A stretch of 5,733 nucleotides of DNA, taken from positions 1 through 5,733 of the forward strand of contig JAKEHF010000209.1 in assembly GCA_022615295.1 (NCBI GenBank), read 5' to 3'. The position numbers and the translations under genes were made by a program. This document shows, piece by piece, positions 1 to 4,940 of the stretch (its first letter is position 1; each line of letters opens with the position of its first letter). This stretch comes from Actinomycetota bacterium (GTDB lineage: Bacteria > Actinomycetota > Acidimicrobiia > Spongiisociales > ZC4RG35). The notes under the pieces are model-generated. The model saw only the letters and a list, made by a program, of their open reading frames with translations, made no database searches and had not been told where the DNA came from.

Positions 1-192
1 CCGGAGGTGGACACACTCATCGCGGTGGCCAAGGCGGCCGGGGCGCTTCATGCGGCCAGGTCCGGCTCGGGCCCGTCGGTCCTCGCCCTGGTCACCGCAA
101 CGGACGCCCGCCAGGTGGCCGAGGCGTTGCAGCGGACGGGTGCGCTGGTCGTCGAGGGTCCCATGGACACCACCGGTCTGGTGGTCGTCTGA
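1..192 (+). CDS. thrB: GHMP kinase C-terminus, probable homoserine kinase (partial)
   Basis: The window opens inside this gene; 63 C-terminal residues are visible in frame 1, ending at TGA 190-192. Residues 14-31 carry the late GHMP-kinase glycine-rich motif (GALHAARSGSGPSVLALV), the loop near the phosphate-binding site. It is followed by a helix (DARQVAEALQ) and a closing strand (VEGPMDTTGLVVV). The 'SGSGPSVLAL' segment and the 'D-T-T-G-L-x-V' end resemble homoserine kinase, the cytosolic ATP-dependent enzyme that phosphorylates homoserine on the way to threonine. IspE or another GHMP kinase remains possible because the N-terminal substrate-specific part is outside the window; membership of the GHMP superfamily is much safer than the thrB assignment. 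The next + strand gene (bS22) starts 93 bp later, so co-transcription is possible but not required. Confidence 0.6.
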   Translation, partial: PEVDTLIAVAKAAGALHAARSGSGPSVLALVTATDARQVAEALQRTGALVVEGPMDTTGLVVV

Positions 193-224
193 CCGGGAGG
201 TCGTGGGTCCCTCATAGGCCGGGT

Positions 225-253
225 TTGACCTAGTCCCCTACAACGGCCACCAT
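225..253 (+). promoter_or_regulatory. Weak candidate promoter for bS22
   Basis: TTGACC at 225-230 matches the sigma-70 -35 consensus in five of six bases. At 17-bp spacing the -10 position is CACCAT (248-253), which matches only at the A, A and T positions. It lies about 33 bp before the bS22 start, where a separate promoter would be expected. The weak -10 makes this tentative; bS22 could also be read from the upstream kinase promoter, since no convincing terminator hairpin was found in 193-285. Confidence 0.25.
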
Positions 254-285
254 TCCCCCGGTCCCCCTTTTGTGAGGTTTTCTGC

Positions 286-378
286 ATGGGCTCGCTCATC
301 AAGAAGCGACGCAAGAAGATGTCGAAGCACAAGTACCGCAAGCGGTTGAAGGCCAACCGTCACAAGCGCAGGAAGTGA
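286..378 (+). CDS. Ribosomal protein bS22 (AURKAIP1/COX24-domain microprotein)
   Basis: ATG at 286 to TGA at 376-378 encodes 30 residues beginning MGSLIKKRRKKMSKHKYRK; 18 of the 30 are Lys or Arg. The start, spacing and basic pattern match the small actinobacterial 30S protein named bS22, known in mycobacteria as MGSxIKKRRKRMxKKKHRK-type sequences. It is related to the C-terminal domain of mitochondrial mS38/AURKAIP1 and yeast COX24. In the mycobacterial ribosome bS22 sits in the small subunit near the decoding region; the same place here is inferred from homology. A GAGG Shine-Dalgarno (274-277) lies 8 nt before the ATG and supports this start. It is a full-length member, since the family is normally about 30-35 residues. 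The gene is too short for default gene callers and is easily missed. It is convergent with the PAC2 gene, with 8 bp between the stop codons. Confidence 0.9.
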   Translation: MGSLIKKRRKKMSKHKYRKRLKANRHKRRK

Positions 379-383
379 CCTCG

Positions 384-406
384 TCCTCAGGGCTGGTCCC
401 TGAGGA
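384..406. terminator. Hairpin at bS22/PAC2 convergent junction
   Basis: TCCTCAGGG (384-392) and CCCTGAGGA (398-406) form a perfect 9-bp stem with a 5-nt loop (CTGGT). It starts 6 nt after the bS22 stop codon and includes the PAC2 stop codon and last codons on the other strand. There is no U-tract on either side, so it is not a classic intrinsic terminator. It could act as a U-less actinobacterial terminator or a 3'-end stabilizer for bS22 mRNA; the effect on PAC2 is less certain because it lies inside that coding region. Confidence 0.5.
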
Positions 407-1220
407 ACTCCTCGATCTCCTCGACGAGACGCATCGTCTGTTCCGTCTGGTCGGTCCCGGTCTCCTCCTCGAGCCGTTGCACGTAGCGCACCAGGTCGGC
501 GTTGGTGGCGATGGCCTCGTCGACGGTGGAGAGGAACTGGCGACTCGCCCGGGCCAGGTCGTCGGTCTCGATGCTGATCCCGAGCAGCTCGGCCGCCTTG
601 ATGGCGAGGGCCTCGGTGGCCGGCGGGTACTCCTGGTTCGACAGATAGTGAGGCACCGCCGCCCAGACCGAGATCACGTCGATCGCGGCGTTGCTCAGCG
701 CCTGGTTGAGCACACCGACGATCCCGGTCGGGCCCTCGTATCCCGAGGTCAACAGACCGTGCAGCGCCAGGGTATCGGGCCGGGTCGACGATCCCACCAG
801 GGGCACGGGGAGGGTGTGGGCCACCTGGCCGATGAAGGCTCCGATGGTCACCGCATGGCTCACCCCGAGATAGCGCATGGCGTCGACAACCTCAGACGTG
901 AATGCCTTCCATCGGTAGTGGGGCTCCTCACCGATGACCACTACCAGGTCCCTCTCAGCGCCGCGCACGGCGTGGATCTCATTCTGCGGCCAACTGATAT
1001 GGCGGATCCCGGTGCTGTCGAGCTCGACGATCGGCCGCCGCACCTGAAAGTCGAAGTGGTCGTCGGGATCGATGACCGCTACCAGCTCGCTGTCCAGTTC
1101 CTCGAGGAAGGTGATCGCTGCCTGGCTCGCCGACTCGCCGGCGTCACCCCACCCGGCGAAGGCCAGCAGGCCGACCGGGTCGACGAGGAGAGGCCTCTCG
1201 ATCCACTGGAGTCCAGCCAT
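387..1220 (-). CDS. PAC2 family protein (proteasome assembly chaperone-like)
   Basis: A complete 277-residue protein. Recognisable PAC2-family segments are LLAFAGWGDAGESAS (residues 18-32), the DDHFDFQVRRP region (53-63), GEEPHYRWKAF (97-107), GAFIGQVAHTLPVP (127-140), YEGPTGIVGVL (161-171) and the WAAVPHYL segment (186-193). This is the usual order and length of the actinobacterial group. A helical, very acidic tail (about 240-277, with LEEET and VEEIEEFL) follows the core and may be a coiled coil. PAC2 proteins share a fold with eukaryotic proteasome assembly chaperone 2, but the bacterial role is not established, so no reaction is assigned. No signal peptide or membrane segment is seen, so it is likely cytosolic. 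ATG at 1220 is preferred: a TANNNT box lies 6 nt upstream, and the only SD-like GGGAG (1233-1237) is 12 nt away. It appears to be its own transcription unit. Confidence 0.88.
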   Translation of the reverse strand: MAGLQWIERPLLVDPVGLLAFAGWGDAGESASQAAITFLEELDSELVAVIDPDDHFDFQVRRPIVELDSTGIRHISWPQNEIHAVRGAERDLVVVIGEEPHYRWKAFTSEVVDAMRYLGVSHAVTIGAFIGQVAHTLPVPLVGSSTRPDTLALHGLLTSGYEGPTGIVGVLNQALSNAAIDVISVWAAVPHYLSNQEYPPATEALAIKAAELLGISIETDDLARASRQFLSTVDEAIATNADLVRYVQRLEEETGTDQTEQTMRLVEEIEEFLRDQP

Positions 1221-1226
1221 GCGATA

Positions 1227-1232
1227 AAACTA
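1227..1232 (-). promoter_or_regulatory. -10 box of a leaderless-type promoter for PAC2 gene
   Basis: On the minus strand TAGTTT ends 6 nt before the ATG at 1220. It fits the TANNNT actinobacterial -10 pattern at the distance that places transcription start on the start codon. No good -35 hexamer is present at 16-18 bp spacing. Confidence 0.45.
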
Positions 1233-1321
1233 CTCCCGCCGCCCGTCTACTGCCTCATGTCGGCAATACCGGCTCACTTCGCCGATGCCGGCGGTCGTGT
1301 CGTCGGTGGGAGCGACGCAAA

Positions 1322-1350
1322 GAGAGCCCCGGCTCGACGCCGGGGCTCTC
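1322..1350. terminator. Strong hairpin terminator, likely bidirectional
   Basis: GAGAGCCCCGGC (1322-1333) and GCCGGGGCTCTC (1339-1350) make a perfect, very GC-rich 12-bp stem with a 5-nt loop (TCGAC). On the minus strand the stem is followed directly by TTTGCG; on the plus strand by GGGTTT. It lies 51 bp beyond the stop codon of the zinc-finger gene (minus strand) and about 100 bp before the PAC2 start, so it separates those two genes. Confidence 0.85.
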
Positions 1351-1401
1351 GGGTTTCTGTCCGGGACGGGGAGGGGGAGAGGACCTGTCCCGGTCAGAAT
1401 C

Positions 1402-1599
1402 TCAGGCGTCCTGCCCGTCGAGGATCTTCCCGCGGACCCGGGGGAAGCGGATCGGGGCATGGGCGTGGCAGAACTCTGACTTGTTGTACTGGGAGAGCCT
1501 GGTCTCACAACCGGGCTTGGCGCAGAACCGGTCCTGGGCGAAACGCCGTGAGGGACGGGTCACACCCTTGATGGCAGCGCCTTTGACGATGTCACTCAT
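1402..1599 (-). CDS. Small zinc-finger-like protein of unknown function
   Basis: A 65-residue basic protein. The start is set at ATG 1599 (MSDIVKGAAIKG...) because AGGAAGG lies 8 nt upstream; an in-frame extension to 1692 would add 31 low-complexity residues with no SD. Four potential metal ligands are spaced C26-x4-C31-x12-C44-x2-H47 around the segment KPGCETRLSQYNKSEFCHAH. The 'GC-x-T-x-LS-x-YN...C-x2-H/C' layout resembles short zinc-binding modules seen in some actinobacterial small proteins and regulators, so zinc binding is a reasonable inference. The flanks are basic (N-terminal RPSRRF, C-terminal RFPRVRGKI), compatible with nucleic-acid or ribosome contact, but no function can be assigned. 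It is probably monocistronic: the strong hairpin at 1322-1350 follows it, and a 158-bp dyad-rich gap separates it from the peptidase gene upstream. Confidence 0.75.
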   Translation of the reverse strand: MSDIVKGAAIKGVTRPSRRFAQDRFCAKPGCETRLSQYNKSEFCHAHAPIRFPRVRGKILDGQDA

Positions 1600-1607
1600 T
1601 TCATGGG

Positions 1608-1614
1608 CCTTCCT
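1608..1614 (-). promoter_or_regulatory. Shine-Dalgarno fixing the zinc-finger gene start
   Basis: The minus strand reads AGGAAGG, 8 nt before the ATG at 1599. This is one of the two clear ribosome-binding sites in the window (the other is for bS22), and it decides against the longer reading frame. Between it and the start lies an out-of-frame ATG-AAA-TGA (1604-1596) whose stop overlaps the true start codon. Confidence 0.75.
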
Positions 1615-1672
1615 GGGCCAGGTCTGTTTAGTGTCTATTTCGTTGGGTCTGGTGGGGCCGCCCCCCGCTTCG

Positions 1673-1706
1673 GTGCTCAATAATTGGCACACGACCGGTT
1701 AACCGG
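1673..1706. repeat. Two adjacent DNA dyads, possible operator region
   Basis: CCGGTTAACCGG (1695-1706) is a perfect 12-bp palindrome. Just beside it, 1673-1690 is an imperfect dyad in which GTGC and GCAC flank the palindromic core CAATAATTG. GGTTAA also recurs directly at 1697-1702 and 1707-1712, 10 bp apart, which is one helical turn. The block lies 74-107 bp upstream of the zinc-finger gene start, in a locally AT-richer stretch, and fits a regulator-binding site; no regulator is identified. Confidence 0.4.
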
Positions 1707-1712
1707 GGTTAA

Positions 1713-1726
1713 AGGGGGGACCCCCT
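1713..1726 (-). terminator. Short GC hairpin after the M3 peptidase gene
   Basis: Read on the minus strand, AGGGG and CCCCT pair around GTCC and are followed by TTAACC. It lies 31 bp after the peptidase stop codon. The stem is only 5 bp and the T-run very short, so termination is plausible but weakly supported. Confidence 0.3.
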
Positions 1727-1727
1727 C

Positions 1728-1757
1728 ATTATCGTCCGATTAGACGTCGCGCGCCAA
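1728..1757 (-). promoter_or_regulatory. Candidate sigma-70-type promoter for zinc-finger gene
   Basis: On the minus strand TTGGCG (1757-1752) and GATAAT (1733-1728) are separated by 18 bp. The -10 matches TATAAT in five of six positions and the -35 matches its TTG core. Transcription would start near 1721 and give a leader of roughly 120 nt running through the short GC hairpin and the dyads. That the hairpin sits almost at the start site is a reason for caution. Confidence 0.3.
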
Positions 1758-3713
1758 TCAGGCGGTTCCAACGATCCCCAACTTGGAGAGGAACGCCTGG
1801 TTGCTTGGTTCCCTTCCCAGGAAGTCGATAAGGATCAGGTCGGGGTCGATGGTCCCGCCCCGTTCCAAGACCTTGCGTCGGTAGTCCATCCCCACCTCGG
1901 GGTTGGTGACACCTTCGGCCTCGAATACCGAGAACATGTCGTCGCCGAACACCTCGGCCCACATGTAGCCGTAGTAGCTGGCGTCGTATCCCCCCATGAG
2001 ATGCCCGAATCCGGACAGGGCGAAGGTCCCCTCATGAGGCGGGAGCAGCGAGATCTTGGCCCCCTCGGCATAGATCAGGTCGAGGTCCCGGTCGGAGCCT
2101 CCGTGAAGCTCCTGGTCCCACCACCCGTATTGCATCTGACGGAGCTGCCAGAGACCCTTGTTCAGGCGCCGGGCGGCCACCAGCTGATTGACCAGCTCCA
2201 CTGGGATCTCCTCACCCGTCTCGTAATGGCGAGCGAAACGGGAGAGGACGTCGGCACGCCAGATCCAGTGCTCCATTATCTGGCTCGGTGCCTCCACGAA
2301 GTCCTGCTCGACGTTGGTGCCCGAGAACCGAGCCAGCTCGGTCCGCCCCAGGTTCTGGTGGAGCACGTGGCCGAACTCGTGAAAGAGGGTCTCCACCTCC
2401 CCGTGCTGGAGAAGTGACGGGGCCTCCTTGGTCGGTTTGGTGAGGTTTGCGACCATGGCGCACACCGGGTTCTGATACGTGCCGTCCTCGAGACGGCGAC
2501 CCGGGATCAGGGGGAACTCGGCGGCGTGGCCGAACTTGCCCTCCCTTGGGAACAGGTCGAGATAGAACCTCCCCAACTCGTCGCGGGTGACGGTGTCGAC
2601 GATGGCGAAGAGTTGGACGTCGGGATGCCAGCTGTCGAAGTCGGTCACCTCCACGTAGTTGATCCCGAACATCTCGGATGTGAGGTCGAACATCCCCTCG
2701 AGCACCGCTGGTAGCGGGAAATACTTGGCAACCTCGAAGTTGTCCACCCCGTAATCGGTCCTCCTCTGCTGGGTGTCGTAATAGGCCCAGTCCCACGTCC
2801 TGACGACGGTGTCACCGGTGTCACTCTCGAGGAGAACCTCCATCGCTGCCACCTCCTCCGATCCCCGATCGGTCAACGGCCCAAGGAGTTCGGCATAGAA
2901 GCCCTTCACCCTCTCCGGTGTCTTTGCCATCCGCTCCTCGAGACGGTGATGGGCCCAGGTGGGCTGTCCGAACGCCTCTGCGATCTCCTGACGGAGCCGG
3001 GTCGCCTCCTCGAGGATCTTCCGGTTGTCCTCCGCGGCCACGGTGTTGAACCTGAAACGCAGCTCCTGGCGAAGGTCGCGGCTCCGGGCGTTCTCGAGGA
3101 ACGGGATCATCTCGGGATAGTCGATGCTCACCCGATACTTGCCGGTCTCGTCGTCGACGGTGAGGGCGTCGATGTAGCTGTCGGGGAGCCCCTCCAGGTC
3201 ATCCCGGTCACAGAGGATCCAGTCCTCCCACTCGTCGATGTTCTGTTGGAACCTGACACCCAGCTCGACCAGACGCTCGGTCTTCTCCTTCACCCGCGCC
3301 CTGGTCTCGGGGTCGAGCTCATGACCTGCCCGTCTCAGGTCGCGGAGCGTGAACTCGAGGAAGCGAGCGTGCTCGCCGGTGAGGCTATGGGCCTCCGTGG
3401 TGTCCGCATACTCCCTGACCGCCCGATAGAGGTCCTCCCGGAAGAGGATCTCGACGGCGAACTTGCTGTTCCGCTCCTCGGCGTCCTTGGCGGCCGAACG
3501 CACCTCCTTGGAGGGGTGGACATAACCCATGAAGGCGAAGTCGTTGAAGGAGTGACCGATGATGTCGAGGATCCGGTCGAGGGGGCGGAGGGTGTTGTCG
3601 AAGCTCCGCTCCGCCTTGGTGGCCACCAGCTCGTCGAGGACGTCGCGGGCCCTCGTGATGCGGTCTTCGGTGCCGGCGGTGATCTGGGCGGGGGTCAGCT
3701 CTGGGTAGGGCAT
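1758..3713 (-). CDS. M3 family zinc oligopeptidase (thimet oligopeptidase-like)
   Basis: A complete 651-residue metallopeptidase of family M3, which cleaves short peptides inside a deep channel and usually works in the cytosol in peptide turnover. The HEFGH motif is at residues 445-449 (zinc ligands H445 and H449, catalytic E446), and the third ligand is E474 in NVEQDFVEAPSQ, with the same 25-residue offset as in thimet oligopeptidase. The substrate-binding loop FGHLMGGYDASYYGY gives H571, Y576, Y580 and Y583 with thimet-like spacing. The N-terminal half is a long helical domain with no signal peptide or membrane segment. Length fits M3A enzymes (about 650-690). ATG at 3713 is preferred over TTG at 3746 because a TANNNT -10 box (3723-3728) lies between them. 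Substrate and physiological role cannot be read from the sequence. It is divergent from the aminotransferase gene. Confidence 0.95.
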   Translation of the reverse strand: MPYPELTPAQITAGTEDRITRARDVLDELVATKAERSFDNTLRPLDRILDIIGHSFNDFAFMGYVHPSKEVRSAAKDAEERNSKFAVEILFREDLYRAVREYADTTEAHSLTGEHARFLEFTLRDLRRAGHELDPETRARVKEKTERLVELGVRFQQNIDEWEDWILCDRDDLEGLPDSYIDALTVDDETGKYRVSIDYPEMIPFLENARSRDLRQELRFRFNTVAAEDNRKILEEATRLRQEIAEAFGQPTWAHHRLEERMAKTPERVKGFYAELLGPLTDRGSEEVAAMEVLLESDTGDTVVRTWDWAYYDTQQRRTDYGVDNFEVAKYFPLPAVLEGMFDLTSEMFGINYVEVTDFDSWHPDVQLFAIVDTVTRDELGRFYLDLFPREGKFGHAAEFPLIPGRRLEDGTYQNPVCAMVANLTKPTKEAPSLLQHGEVETLFHEFGHVLHQNLGRTELARFSGTNVEQDFVEAPSQIMEHWIWRADVLSRFARHYETGEEIPVELVNQLVAARRLNKGLWQLRQMQYGWWDQELHGGSDRDLDLIYAEGAKISLLPPHEGTFALSGFGHLMGGYDASYYGYMWAEVFGDDMFSVFEAEGVTNPEVGMDYRRKVLERGGTIDPDLILIDFLGREPSNQAFLSKLGIVGTA

Positions 3714-3722
3714 GGTCGGGTC

Positions 3723-3728
3723 AGGGTA
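3723..3728 (-). promoter_or_regulatory. -10 box of leaderless-type promoter for M3 peptidase
   Basis: The minus strand reads TACCCT, ending 9 nt before the ATG at 3713. It fits TANNNT, and there is no Shine-Dalgarno in front of that ATG, so a leaderless or 2-3-nt-leader mRNA is inferred. No convincing -35 hexamer is seen. It would exclude the upstream TTG start. Confidence 0.45.
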
Positions 3729-3765
3729 CCGGGGCCCGTTCGCCAAGCCTTCGGCCCGGACCGGT

Positions 3766-3771
3766 TACCTT
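3766..3771 (+). promoter_or_regulatory. -10 box of leaderless-type promoter for aminotransferase
   Basis: TACCTT ends 8 nt before the ATG at 3780 and fits TANNNT; no Shine-Dalgarno is visible. It lies back to back with the peptidase -10 box, with 37 bp between the two in a 66-bp divergent region. No clear -35 is found, and the -10 overlaps the preceding GACCGGTTA motif. Confidence 0.45.
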
Positions 3772-3779
3772 GCGTGGCG

Positions 3780-4940
3780 ATGTGGTCGCTCACCGCCGAT
3801 GTCCATCATCTCAATCACGGGTCGTTCGGCGCCGTACCCCTCGCGGTCCAGGAGGACCGGATGGCCTGGCTGCGGCGTTGGGAGGGCGCCACCTCGCGAT
3901 TCGTTATAGAGGACTTCGCCGAAGCCGTCGAGAGGGCGCGGCGGGAGGTCGCCGGCTTCGTCGGCGCCCGACCTGAGGGGTTCGCCTTCGTCCGCAATGT
4001 GAGCATCGGGGTCGCCTCGGTCCTTCGCTCCGTTGAGCCCTGGCTGGGCCCCGGTGACGAGATCCTGGTGACCACCCAGACCTACAACGCGGTGCGTCAG
4101 ACGGTCGAGTTCACCGCGGCACGGACCGGCGCCAAGGTCGTGGTGGCACCGGTCCCCTTCCCGGTAGAGGGTCCAGACACGGTCATCGAGTCCATCCTCG
4201 ACGCGGTGGGCGGGAGGACCCGTCTCGCCGTCATCGACCACGTCAGCTCGTCGACGGCCCTCGTCTACCCCATCACCGAGATGGTCGCCGCTCTGGAGCC
4301 GGGGATCCCGGTCCTCGTCGATGGGGCGCACGGTCCCGGTCAGGTGCCGGTGGACGTCGAGACGCTGGGGGCCTCCTGGTACACAGGGAACCTGCATAAG
4401 TGGGTGTGTGCCCCCAAGGGTGCCGGCTTCCTGGCGACCAGGGCAGACCGGGTCGAGAGCACCTACCCGGTGGTCATCTCCCACGGGTGGAATACGCCCA
4501 TGTTCGAGGGGCAGAGTCGCTATCACGCCCTCTTCGACTGGCTCGGCACCGACGACATGACTCCCTGGCTGAGCGCGCCCACCGCCATCCGTCACGTCGG
4601 CTCGATGCTCGAAAGGGGCTGGCCGGCGATCATGGCCCGCAACCATCGTCTCGTGGTCGAGGGTAGGGCAGTCATGTGTGATGTGCTCGGCATACCCGAG
4701 CCGGCGCCCGAGGCGATGCTGGGGTCGATGGCGGCGATCCCGCTCCCTCCAGGCCATGGTGAGCCGACCCCGAACCAGCTCTCACCGCTGACCGCCCTAC
4801 TGGCGACCGCGGGCTTCGAGACCCTGGTCTATCCCTGGCCGACCTGGCCCGAGCAGGTGATCCGCATCTCGGCCCATCTCTACAACACGCTCGACGAGTA
4901 CGAGAAGCTGGCAGCGGTGCTCAGCGAGCTGGTGGGGTGA
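3780..4940 (+). CDS. Class V aminotransferase, isopenicillin-N-epimerase-like PLP enzyme
   Basis: A 386-residue fold-type I PLP enzyme. It opens with HHLNHGSFGAVP (residues 9-20), typical of the isopenicillin-N-epimerase-like branch. The cofactor-site segments follow in order: FVRNVSIGVASVL (70-82), TTQTYNAV (98-105), VDGAHGPGQ (180-188, with D181 to the pyridine nitrogen and H184) and WYTGNLHKWVCAPKG (200-214), where K207 should form the Schiff base. VISHGW (232-237) and FDWLGTDDMTPWLSAPTAI (252-270) are also branch-typical. The family includes epimerases, cysteine-desulfurase-like and lyase-type enzymes, so the reaction is not predictable; nothing nearby suggests beta-lactam synthesis. Length and ending (HLYNTLDEYEKLAAVLSEL) look complete. 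The open frame runs far upstream, but that part is antisense to the peptidase. ATG 3780 fits the -10 box; GTG 3774 is a less likely alternative. Its last 20 bp overlap the convergent amidohydrolase gene. Confidence 0.9.
   Translation: MWSLTADVHHLNHGSFGAVPLAVQEDRMAWLRRWEGATSRFVIEDFAEAVERARREVAGFVGARPEGFAFVRNVSIGVASVLRSVEPWLGPGDEILVTTQTYNAVRQTVEFTAARTGAKVVVAPVPFPVEGPDTVIESILDAVGGRTRLAVIDHVSSSTALVYPITEMVAALEPGIPVLVDGAHGPGQVPVDVETLGASWYTGNLHKWVCAPKGAGFLATRADRVESTYPVVISHGWNTPMFEGQSRYHALFDWLGTDDMTPWLSAPTAIRHVGSMLERGWPAIMARNHRLVVEGRAVMCDVLGIPEPAPEAMLGSMAAIPLPPGHGEPTPNQLSPLTALLATAGFETLVYPWPTWPEQVIRISAHLYNTLDEYEKLAAVLSELVG

Noticed and set aside
193..285. Terminator or extra gene between the GHMP kinase and bS22.
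   Set aside because: Only a 4-bp GACC/GGTC stem is present, and no ORF with a plausible start is seen; the T-run at 268-273 has no hairpin before it.
375..1571. Long + strand open frame of 398 codons opposite the PAC2 and zinc-finger genes.
   Set aside because: It is a stop-free antisense shadow typical of GC-rich DNA. The product is low-complexity, it crosses a strong terminator hairpin, and the minus-strand frames show clear family motifs.
1600..1692. Upstream in-frame extension of the zinc-finger gene.
   Set aside because: The added 31 residues are unlike the rest, no SD precedes the upstream ATG, and a good SD (AGGAAGG) sits before the internal ATG at 1599.
3714..3746. TTG start at 3746 for the M3 peptidase.
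   Set aside because: It adds 11 residues without family support and would lie upstream of the likely -10 box at 3723-3728.
2946..3779. N-terminal extension of the aminotransferase frame, adding about 278 codons.
   Set aside because: It is entirely antisense to the M3 peptidase or in the divergent promoter region, and has no PLP-enzyme homology. The family's normal N-terminus begins at the HHLNHGSFG segment just after 3780.
3765..4757. Minus-strand open frame of 330 codons opposite the aminotransferase.
   Set aside because: It has no recognisable motifs and an Arg/Gly/His-rich composition expected of an antisense frame; the + strand carries all PLP-site motifs.
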